Source: Arthrobacter sp. 135MFCol5.1
GTDB taxonomy: Bacteria > Actinomycetota > Actinomycetes > Actinomycetales > Micrococcaceae
Length of the DNA: 64,000 nt
Direction of reading: 5' to 3'
NCBI RefSeq assembly: GCF_000374865.1
Contig: NZ_KB895453.1
Location: 371,728 to 435,727, forward strand
The position numbers and the translations under genes were made by a program. A model generated the notes under the pieces. It had not been told where the DNA came from. It saw only the letters and a program-made list of their open reading frames with translations, and did no database searches. The number at the start of each line of letters is the position of its first letter. Positions within the stretch are counted from its first letter, which is position 1. Positions 50,414 to 57,745 of this stretch are shown one piece after another.

Positions 50414-51658
50414 TCAGGAACCGGGGCGTCCCGGCCACTGCTTGCCTGCCCAGGGGTCGTAGTCCGCGATGAGGTCCTCCTGCGGCGGGCGTTTGTCCTC
50501 GGGGACATGCTGGAGGTTGACGCGGACCCGGTACCAGAGCGAGCTGGACCCGCGCATCCCGTCGACAAGGACGTCGGCCGGCTGGAGGCCGCCAACGGCT
50601 GCGGGATGCCGGGCCTTCCACTGGTCAAGGGCTGCCAGCGCCTCGGGCTTTGTCTTGGTCCGGGCAACTTCGATAAGCGGCATCAGCGACTGCCGGCGGC
50701 CGGTTCCATTGCCGCTGCGGGGCGCTTTCTCTGCCGGGCCGAGTTTTTCGGCCAAGGCAAGGAGCCCGCCGAGTGTGCCCACCGCGTCATCGATGCCGGC
50801 ATGCGGGTCGCCGATGTCCGCAAAGCGCTGCGGTACCGTCTGCGCGGTGAACTGCTCCGGCCGTGCGGTGCGGACTTCCTCCCATGTGAGCGGCGCAGAC
50901 ACCCGGGCGTCAGGCAGGGGCCTGACCGAGTAGGCGGAGGCCACGGTGCGGTCCTTGGCGTTCTGGTTGAAGTCCACAAACACGCTTTCACCGCGCTCCT
51001 CCTTCCACCACCGTGCCGTGGCGAGGCCGGGCGCGCGGTTTTCCACCTCCCGCGCAAGGGTTTCGGCGGCGAGCCGGACATCGCGGTACGACCACTGCGG
51101 GGCGATGCGCACCAGGATATGCAGCCCCCGCGACCCGCTCGTCTTCGGCCAGCCCACCAGCCCCGCGTCGGCCAGGACCTCCCGGGCCACGTAGGCGACG
51201 TCCACGATCTGCGACCAGTCCACGCCAGGCATCGGATCGAGGTCCACCCGGAGTTCGTCCGGGTGCTCCAGGTCTTCGGCCCTGACGGGATGCGGATTCA
51301 GGTCCAGGCAGCCAAGGTTGATGACCCAGGCCAGGCCCGCCGCATCCCGGATGACAGCTTCTTCCGCCGACGTTCCGGACGCGTAATGCAGTGTGGTGGT
51401 GTCGACGAAGGGTGGATGGTTCTCCGGCACGCGCTTCTGGAAGAAGGGCTCGGCGTTGATGCCCTTGGGAAACCGCTTGAGCACCATCGGCCTTCCACCC
51501 GCGCCGCGCAGCGCCCCGTCCGCCACGGCCAGGTAGTACCGCACCAGGTCCAGCTTGGTCAGCCCGGGGTCCGGGAACACCACCTTGTCCGGGCTCGAGA
51601 TCCGGACCTCAACACCTTCGATATCCAGGACTTCGGCCGGCGTCTTTGACGGAGTCAT
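50414..51658 (-). CDS. LigD-type polymerase domain protein (primase-polymerase of NHEJ)
   Basis: The 414-residue protein is a stand-alone LigD polymerase domain. It shows VEVRISSPDKVVFPDPGLTK, LKRFPKGINAEPFFQKRVPE, the metal-binding LRVDLDPMPGVDWSQI, KTSGSRGLHILVRI and VFVDFNQNAKDRTVASAYSV. Such proteins add or copy nucleotides at double-strand breaks together with Ku and a ligase, neither of which is in the window. It is convergent with the GH16 gene, nine bases apart. Possible primase activity on other substrates remains open. Confidence 0.92.
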   Translation of the reverse strand: MTPSKTPAEVLDIEGVEVRISSPDKVVFPDPGLTKLDLVRYYLAVADGALRGAGGRPMVLKRFPKGINAEPFFQKRVPENHPPFVDTTTLHYASGTSAEEAVIRDAAGLAWVINLGCLDLNPHPVRAEDLEHPDELRVDLDPMPGVDWSQIVDVAYVAREVLADAGLVGWPKTSGSRGLHILVRIAPQWSYRDVRLAAETLAREVENRAPGLATARWWKEERGESVFVDFNQNAKDRTVASAYSVRPLPDARVSAPLTWEEVRTARPEQFTAQTVPQRFADIGDPHAGIDDAVGTLGGLLALAEKLGPAEKAPRSGNGTGRRQSLMPLIEVARTKTKPEALAALDQWKARHPAAVGGLQPADVLVDGMRGSSSLWYRVRVNLQHVPEDKRPPQEDLIADYDPWAGKQWPGRPGS

Positions 51659-51697
51659 GCCGCCACGGTAGCAGTGGCCACGATCCGTGTCAGCCGT

Positions 51698-53074
51698 TCA
51701 CCGGACCCCGTTTACCAGGCGCTTGGCCGCCGCTGAGTGCTCAGCGATGAGCCCGGCGATGTCCAGGCCGGGGATTTGTCCATCCACGACGCGCCACTGG
51801 CCGCCCACCATCACCCGGTCGGCGCGGTCGGCGGCGCACAACAACAAGGCGGCGACGGGGTCATGGCTGCCTGAGAAGCGCAGGTCTTCGAGCGTGAACA
51901 GGGCAAGGTCGGCCTGCATCCCTGGCGCCAGCTGGCCCAGCCCGGGCCGTCCCAGCACTGCGGCCGAACCACGGGTGGCCCAGCCGAGTGCCCGCTCCAC
52001 GGGGACATCAGCGCCATAGCGGAGGCGCTGGAGGTACAGCGCCTGCCGCGCCTCCAGGATCATGTTGGAAGCATCGTTCGACGCCGAGCCGTCCACTCCC
52101 AGCCCCACCGGAACGCCCGCATCCTCAAGTTCCAGGACCCGGGCCGTGCCCGAGGCGAGCCGCATGTTGGAGGTGGCGCAGTGGGCGACGGCGGTCCCCG
52201 CCGAACCGAGGCGGCCGATTTCTTCGTGGCTGAAGTGGATGCCGTGCCCCAGCCAGGTGCGGTCCGTCAGCCAGCCCACGCTCTCCAGGTAGTCCACGGT
52301 CCGCAGCCCAAACATCTCGCGACAGAAGTCCTCCTCGTCAAGGGTTTCGGCCAGGTGGGTGTGCAGCCGGACGTCCAGCCGTTCGGCGAGCGCGGCACTC
52401 TCGGCCATGATTTCCTTCGTGACGGAGAACGGCGAGCACGGCGCCAGGGCGATCTGGATGACGGCGTCCTCCCCGCGCTCGTGGTACGCGCCGATCAGCC
52501 GCTCGCTGTCCGCCAGCACCACCTCCGGTGCCTGGACCGTTGACTGCGGCGGCAGGCCGCCGTCGTCCGTTCCCAGCGTCATGGAGCCGCGGGTGAGTGT
52601 TGCCCGCATGCCCAGCCGGCGCACGGCCGCCACCTCGATGTCGATGGCGTTTTCCAGGCCGGCGGGGAAGAGGTAGTGGTGGTCGGCGGCGGTGGTGCAG
52701 CCGCTGAGCAGCAGCTCAGCGAGGGCGGCGGTGGCGGCGAGCTCCACATCCTTGGGTGTGAGCCGGGCCCAGACCGGATAGAGGTTCTGCAGCCAGGGGA
52801 ACAGCGGGGCGTTGGCCACCGGACCCCAGGCGCGGGTGAGCGTTTGGTAGAAGTGGTGGTGGGTGTTGATCAGTCCCGGCAGCAGCACGTGGCTGCCGGC
52901 GTCGAATGTCTCGGCGCAGGGTTCGGACGGTATCTGTCCGGCCGCCAGGACCTCGGTGATGACGCCGCCGCTGATGACAACCCCGCCCGAGGCGTCAAGG
53001 TTGTTGGCGGTGAATGCGGCCTGCGGATTCCGGATCCAGAGCCGGGGTGCGGGTGCGGGAAGGGGCTGGTGCAT
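51698..53074 (-). CDS. 8-oxoguanine deaminase (amidohydrolase superfamily)
   Basis: The 458-residue enzyme has the amidohydrolase metal motif LLPGLINTHHHFYQTLTRAW, then LHTHLAETLDEEDFC and GVDGSASNDASNMILEARQA. The TRAWGP and GLPPQSTVQ segments are those of the 8-oxoguanine deaminase group, which converts 8-oxoguanine to urate. Its location beside guanine deaminase, xanthine dehydrogenase and uricase supports a purine substrate. The ATG at 53074 follows AGGA; the longer frame is not family-like. It is divergent from guaD. Confidence 0.9.
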   Translation of the reverse strand: MHQPLPAPAPRLWIRNPQAAFTANNLDASGGVVISGGVITEVLAAGQIPSEPCAETFDAGSHVLLPGLINTHHHFYQTLTRAWGPVANAPLFPWLQNLYPVWARLTPKDVELAATAALAELLLSGCTTAADHHYLFPAGLENAIDIEVAAVRRLGMRATLTRGSMTLGTDDGGLPPQSTVQAPEVVLADSERLIGAYHERGEDAVIQIALAPCSPFSVTKEIMAESAALAERLDVRLHTHLAETLDEEDFCREMFGLRTVDYLESVGWLTDRTWLGHGIHFSHEEIGRLGSAGTAVAHCATSNMRLASGTARVLELEDAGVPVGLGVDGSASNDASNMILEARQALYLQRLRYGADVPVERALGWATRGSAAVLGRPGLGQLAPGMQADLALFTLEDLRFSGSHDPVAALLLCAADRADRVMVGGQWRVVDGQIPGLDIAGLIAEHSAAAKRLVNGVR

Positions 53075-53460
53075 GGGGTGTTCCTGTCCTGAGCGCGGTG
53101 GCAATTTTTCCAGCTCAGTGAGGCCCTGTCTGCTGATCCAGGTGGCCGCGGCGGACCGCGGATCCGATGAGATTAGCCAGCCCGGGCGCGGGGCGTCAAC
53201 ACCGGCGGGATGTGACTGGAGGGGGTTAGCGGACCGAAACATGGATTTCACATAGCGAAAATAAATTTCCAGAAAGCTATGGCGCGGGCCACAAAGCGGT
53301 GCTAATCTCGATTCTGCCAAAGGCGGGCACCCGAACCCGGGAAGCTATCTACCAGGCGCAACTTAACCTTCACAGCACATGCTGAAGCCTGGTAACCGTC
53401 GCACCTGGTTCTACTGGTCCTTGCACGGCAACAGGCTTCCCGGCAAAAGGAAGTCGCATC
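53075..53460. other. 386-base divergent promoter region between the two deaminase genes
   Basis: It holds a dyad with operator-like sequence at 53246-53281 and otherwise no gene or terminator that I can support. Promoters for both directions must lie here, but clear -35/-10 pairs are not evident on reading. Confidence 0.55.
53246..53281. promoter_or_regulatory. Operator candidate in the divergent deaminase promoter
   Basis: CATAGC (53251-53256) and GCTATG (53276-53281) form an inverted repeat. Inside it GAAAATAAATTTCC reads as GGAAATTTATTTTC on the other strand, like known IclR/AllR half-sites. TTTCACATAGCGAAAA overlaps the left arm and resembles the sites at 45059 and 48949. Confidence 0.5.
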
Positions 53461-53955
53461 ATGAGTACCACCGTCACGGCCGAGCAGTTCCTGGCCAGAT
53501 CCATTCGGCTGGCAACAGCCAACGTCCTGAACAGCGGCGGCCCCTTCGGCGCCATGATCGTCACCGCGGACGGCAAAACGTTCGACGGCGTCAACCGCGT
53601 CACCGCGGACAACGATCCCACGGCCCACGCCGAAGTCACCGCCATCCGCACCGCCTGCCGCGAACTCGGCACCTTCGACCTCAGCGGTGCGGTCCTCTAC
53701 ACCAGCTGCGAGCCATGCCCCATGTGCCTGGCCTCCGCCCTCTGGGCCCGTGTTGACCGCGTGGTCTACGCCGCCGACCGGCACGATGCCGCCTCCGTGG
53801 GCTTCGACGACGCCGTCTTTTACGAATACTTCGAAAACCAGGACAGGGACTCCCTGATGCCGGTATCCAAGCTGGAGCTGGGCGATCCCCAGGCACCTGC
53901 ACCGCTGGAACCGTTCAATACCTGGAACACGCTCGAATCCAGGATCGACTACTAG
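53461..53955 (+). CDS. guaD: Guanine deaminase (cytidine deaminase fold)
   Basis: The 164-residue zinc enzyme deaminates guanine to xanthine. Zinc ligands and the catalytic Glu are H56-A-E58 and C86-P-M-C89, in THAE and PCPMC type motifs. The GGPFGAMIV start and C-terminal FYEYFENQDRDSLMPV segment match bacterial GuaD rather than cytosine or tRNA deaminases. It is the first gene of a plus-strand unit with an NCS2 permease 14 bases on and the xanthine dehydrogenase genes further down. Confidence 0.93.
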   Translation: MSTTVTAEQFLARSIRLATANVLNSGGPFGAMIVTADGKTFDGVNRVTADNDPTAHAEVTAIRTACRELGTFDLSGAVLYTSCEPCPMCLASALWARVDRVVYAADRHDAASVGFDDAVFYEYFENQDRDSLMPVSKLELGDPQAPAPLEPFNTWNTLESRIDY

Positions 53956-53969
53956 GCCGGGCGGCTGAG

Positions 53970-55499
53970 ATGACCATCCTGGACCATTCCCACGAGGAGC
54001 ATCCGGCTCCAACCACCAGCACCTCGCGGCGGTCGCCGCGTACCCCATCCGTACCCGGCCCGCCGGCGTCGGGATCCTACCTGGACCGCTTCTTCCAGAT
54101 CACCCGCCGTGGCTCAACCGTTGCCCGGGAATTCCGGGGCGGCCTGGTCACCTTCTTCACCATGGCGTACATCGTCATCCTGAACCCCCTCATCCTCGGC
54201 GGTTTCAGCGCCGACAACGCCCCCACCGACGTTGCCGGGGGCTGGTTGTCCGCATCCCAGGTGGGTGCCGTCACCGGCCTCACCGCCGGCGTCATGACCA
54301 TCCTGTTCGGCCTCATCGCCAACCTGCCGTTCGGGCTCGCCGCCGGACTGGGCATCAACTCCTTCCTGGCCGTCTCGGTGATCCACGAAGTCACCTGGCC
54401 CGAGGCCATGGGGCTGGTGGTCATCAACGGCATCCTGATCGTCCTGTTCGGCGTCACCGGCGCCCGGACCGCCATCTTCAGGGCCGTTCCCAAGGAACTC
54501 AAGGCCGCCATCACCGTGGGCATCGGCCTGTTCATCGCCTTCATCGGCTTCGTCGACTCCGGCTTCGTCCGGCCCACCACCGGCGGGCCGCCCGTCCAGC
54601 TGGGCGACGGCGGCTCCATCACCTCCGTGCCAACGCTGGTGTTCGTCGTCGGCCTCCTGGCCATGGGGATCCTCGTGGCGCGCAAGGTGCAAGGCGGGCT
54701 GCTCATCGGCATCGTCGGCACCACCGTGCTGGCCGCCGTCGTGGAAGCCATCATGAAACTGGGTCCTGCCGGCGCCACCAACCCCGGCGGCTGGCACCTG
54801 AACACCCCTGTCCTGTCCGGCCAGCTGGTCTCCGCGCCCGACCTGGGCCTGGTGGGCCACTTTGACCTCTTTGGGTCGTTCAGCCGGATCGGCGGACTTG
54901 CGGCCACCATGCTGGTGTTCACGCTCGTGTTCACCAACTTCTTCGACGCCATGGGGACCATGACCGGTTTGGCCAAGAGCGCAGGCGTCGCACACAAGGA
55001 CGGCACGTTCCCGCGGCTGAAATCCGCCTTCATCGTCGAAGGCTTCGGCGCCGTGGCCGGCGGGGCAACCTCAGGTTCCTCCAACACGGTGTACATCGAC
55101 TCCGCGGCAGGGATCGGCGAAGGCGCCCGGACCGGCCTGGCATCAGTGGTCACCGGGCTGCTGTTCCTCGGCTCAATGTTCCTCACCCCGCTCACCAGCG
55201 TGGTCCCGCTGGAAGTCGCCGCCGCCGCCCTGGTGGTGGTGGGTGCCATGATGATGGCGCAGATCCGCGAGATCAAGTTCACCAAGTTCACCGTGGCGCT
55301 GCCTGCCTTCCTCACCATCGTGACCATGCCGCTGAGCTATTCGATCGCCAACGGCATTGGCGTCGGCTTCGTGAGCTGGGCGGTCATCGGGGCGGCATCA
55401 GGCAAGGCGAAAAAGATCCACCCGCTGATGTGGGTGGTGAGCGCCGGGTTCCTGGTGTACTTCGCCCGCGGGCCGATCAACCTCCTGCTGGGCGGCTGA
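53970..55499 (+). CDS. NCS2-family guanine/hypoxanthine permease (AzgA-like)
   Basis: The 509-residue protein has about 13 membrane segments. AzgA/PbuG-type markers are REFRGGLVTFFTMAYIVILN, GLGINSFLAVSV, FFDAMGTMTGLAKSAGV and TSGSSNTVYIDSAAGIGEGA. It imports guanine, hypoxanthine or adenine with protons. A Ser/Thr/Pro-rich cytoplasmic tail of about 35 residues precedes the first segment. Its position between guaD and xdhC shows that it feeds the same pathway. Confidence 0.94.
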   Translation: MTILDHSHEEHPAPTTSTSRRSPRTPSVPGPPASGSYLDRFFQITRRGSTVAREFRGGLVTFFTMAYIVILNPLILGGFSADNAPTDVAGGWLSASQVGAVTGLTAGVMTILFGLIANLPFGLAAGLGINSFLAVSVIHEVTWPEAMGLVVINGILIVLFGVTGARTAIFRAVPKELKAAITVGIGLFIAFIGFVDSGFVRPTTGGPPVQLGDGGSITSVPTLVFVVGLLAMGILVARKVQGGLLIGIVGTTVLAAVVEAIMKLGPAGATNPGGWHLNTPVLSGQLVSAPDLGLVGHFDLFGSFSRIGGLAATMLVFTLVFTNFFDAMGTMTGLAKSAGVAHKDGTFPRLKSAFIVEGFGAVAGGATSGSSNTVYIDSAAGIGEGARTGLASVVTGLLFLGSMFLTPLTSVVPLEVAAAALVVVGAMMMAQIREIKFTKFTVALPAFLTIVTMPLSYSIANGIGVGFVSWAVIGAASGKAKKIHPLMWVVSAGFLVYFARGPINLLLGG

Positions 55500-55599
55500 T
55501 CGTTGCCCCAGCCGCACAGGGGGCCGGGCCAACCCTTGGCCCGGCCCCTGACAGGACAGACAATGGACACCACCGCCGCGCGGAAGAAGGAGTGCCGCC

Positions 55600-56823
55600 A
55601 TGCTTGACCTGATCCCTTCGCTCGGCCCCTGGCTGCCCCGACTCGCGGACAAGCGGTTCGCAGTGGCCACCATCGTTGCCGCCTCGGGTTCGGTGCCCCG
55701 CCCTGTGGGGACCTCCATGCTCGTCACGGAGTCCGGTGAGGTGCTCGGCAGCCTCTCCGGCGGTTGCGTGGAAGGCGCCGTGGTGGCGCTCGCCCGGGAG
55801 GCAATGGACGACGGCGGCCCGCGCCACCAGGTCTTCGGCTTCAGTTCCGCCGATGCCTTCGCCGCCGGGCTCACCTGCGGGGGACAGCTGGAGATCCACA
55901 TCCAGCCGGTTCCTGCAGCCGTTACCGGTGAACCGGAGCAACCGCTCCGGGCCGCCGTCCGGCAACTCGCCGGCCTCCGCCACGACGAACCCGTGGCGCT
56001 GGTACGGCTGCTGGGAGCATCGGGCGGTGCCGCCGTCGTACTCCCGGACCCGGCCCGGCACCACGGACCGGCATCCCCCGAACTGGCCCCGCTGCTGCAC
56101 GGAGAGTCAGCGCTTCGGGTGGAATCCATCCTGCGCAGCGGCGGCGCCGGTCTGGTCCCGCTGGTCCAGGCAGGGGACTGCCTGCCGGACCGCGACGGCC
56201 ACAGCAGGCATCCCGGGGGGCCCGCCGTCCTGGTGGAGTCCCGGCTCGCCCCGCCACGCATGCTGGTGTTCGGTGCCAACGACTTCGGGGCGGCTCTGGT
56301 GCCGGCGGCCAAGCTGCTCGGCTACCACGTGACCCTGGTGGATGCCCGGCCCGCTTTTGCCGGCCAGCCACGGTTCGCCGCCGCAGACCAGGTGGTGACG
56401 GACTGGCCGCACCGTTACCTCGCGGCGGAAGCAGCCGCCGGCCGCCTGGACAGCCGCGCCGTGGCGGCCGTCTTGACCCATGACCCCAAGTTCGATCTTC
56501 CGCTGCTGGAGGCCGCGCTGGCCCTGGACCTCGCCTACGTGGGCGCCATGGGATCGCGCCGCAGCCACCTCCAGCGGGTCGAGGAACTCCTCAGCGCCGG
56601 GGTCCTGCCGGAACGGATTGCCCGGCTGCACTCACCCATCGGACTGGACCTCGGCGCCACTACCCCCGCCGAGGTGGCGGTCTCCGTCACCGCCGAGCTC
56701 ATCGCCGCGCGCAGCCGCGACGCCACGTGCGCGCCGCTGCGCGACACCGCCGGCACGATCCACCACCGCGCGCCGGCACCGGCGCCCACAGACCTTACCC
56801 CGCAGGAGATCGCATGGACATGA
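55600..56823 (+). CDS. xdhC: XdhC/CoxI-family molybdenum cofactor insertion protein
   Basis: The 407-residue protein has an N-terminal XdhC_CoxI domain (AASGSVPRPVGTSMLV, GSLSGGCVEGAVVALA) and a C-terminal Rossmann domain (MLVFGANDFGAALVPAAKLL, VLTHDPKFDLPLLEAALA, GAMGSRRSHLQRVEELL). XdhC loads sulfurated molybdopterin into xanthine dehydrogenase. It overlaps the start of the next gene by ten bases, and the three xdh genes are clearly one operon. The 100-base gap from the permease has no clear terminator. Confidence 0.93.
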   Translation: MLDLIPSLGPWLPRLADKRFAVATIVAASGSVPRPVGTSMLVTESGEVLGSLSGGCVEGAVVALAREAMDDGGPRHQVFGFSSADAFAAGLTCGGQLEIHIQPVPAAVTGEPEQPLRAAVRQLAGLRHDEPVALVRLLGASGGAAVVLPDPARHHGPASPELAPLLHGESALRVESILRSGGAGLVPLVQAGDCLPDRDGHSRHPGGPAVLVESRLAPPRMLVFGANDFGAALVPAAKLLGYHVTLVDARPAFAGQPRFAAADQVVTDWPHRYLAAEAAAGRLDSRAVAAVLTHDPKFDLPLLEAALALDLAYVGAMGSRRSHLQRVEELLSAGVLPERIARLHSPIGLDLGATTPAEVAVSVTAELIAARSRDATCAPLRDTAGTIHHRAPAPAPTDLTPQEIAWT

Positions 56824-57743
56824 ACACCATCGAGGCGGTGGTCCGCACCACCGACCCCGCAGATTGGCGAGACGGCGACGCCTGGCTGGCCGGCGGAACG
56901 GTCCTCTTCTCCTACGGCAGTTACGCCTTTGGGCCTCAACCCCTCAAGCGGCTGCTGGACCTCGGCTCAGCCGGCTGGACTCCCATAACCGTCAGTGACG
57001 ACGGCATCGACCTCGCCGCCACCTGCACCATTGCCGAGCTGTACACCCTGCCGGCCGGCGCCGGCGCGGACGGCCGCGTCTGGCCCGGGCTGGACCTGGT
57101 CCGGGCCTGCTGCGATTCCTTCGTGGCTTCGTTCAAGGTGTGGAACATGTCCACCGTGGGCGGCAACCTGTGCACGTCCCTGCCCGCCGGGCCCGTCATC
57201 TCGCTCTGCGCCGGACTGGACGGCGTTGCCACGGTCCTCGCACCAGGCGGCGGCAGCCGCACCGTTCCCGTGGCGGACTTCGTAACCGGTGACGCCACCA
57301 ACTGCCTGGCACCGGGCGAGCTGCTTCGCAGCGTCCACCTCCCGGCGTCGGCCCTTTCTTCCCGGGTGGCGTTCCGCCGGCTGTCGCTGAGCAACCTGGG
57401 CCGGTCCGGGGTGCTCCTGATCGGACGGCTCGACGCCGCTACCTCCCTGGTCCTGACCGTCACCGCGGCCACCAAGCGGCCCGTTCAGCTCCGGTTCGAC
57501 GGCCTGCCCGATGCCGACCGGCTGGCAGCTGCCTTGGACGACGCCATTCCCGCGGACCATTACCACGACGACATCCATGGCCTGCCCGCCTGGCGCCGGG
57601 ACATGACCTACCGATTGGCCGAGGAAATCCGCGCCGAGCTCGCTGCGCCGGCGGGAACGCCCGGGCTGCCCGTGTCCGGCGACTTCTGGCCGCCCCGGAG
57701 CGATTCCGCTCCCGTTTCCACAGCACTTCCGAAAGGGGCCTGA
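56814..57743 (+). CDS. Xanthine dehydrogenase, FAD-binding subunit
   Basis: The 309-residue protein is a molybdopterin-dehydrogenase FAD domain: WLAGGTVLFSYGSYAFGPQP near the start, FKVWNMSTVGGNLCTSLPAG in the middle and RLSLSNLGRSGVLLIGRL in the CO-dehydrogenase C-terminal part. It passes electrons from the Fe-S clusters to NAD. AGGAG seven bases before the ATG at 56814 supports that start; a second in-frame ATG (56820) overlaps the xdhC stop as ATGA. Confidence 0.93.
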   Translation: MDMNTIEAVVRTTDPADWRDGDAWLAGGTVLFSYGSYAFGPQPLKRLLDLGSAGWTPITVSDDGIDLAATCTIAELYTLPAGAGADGRVWPGLDLVRACCDSFVASFKVWNMSTVGGNLCTSLPAGPVISLCAGLDGVATVLAPGGGSRTVPVADFVTGDATNCLAPGELLRSVHLPASALSSRVAFRRLSLSNLGRSGVLLIGRLDAATSLVLTVTAATKRPVQLRFDGLPDADRLAAALDDAIPADHYHDDIHGLPAWRRDMTYRLAEEIRAELAAPAGTPGLPVSGDFWPPRSDSAPVSTALPKGA

Positions 57744-57745
57744 GC

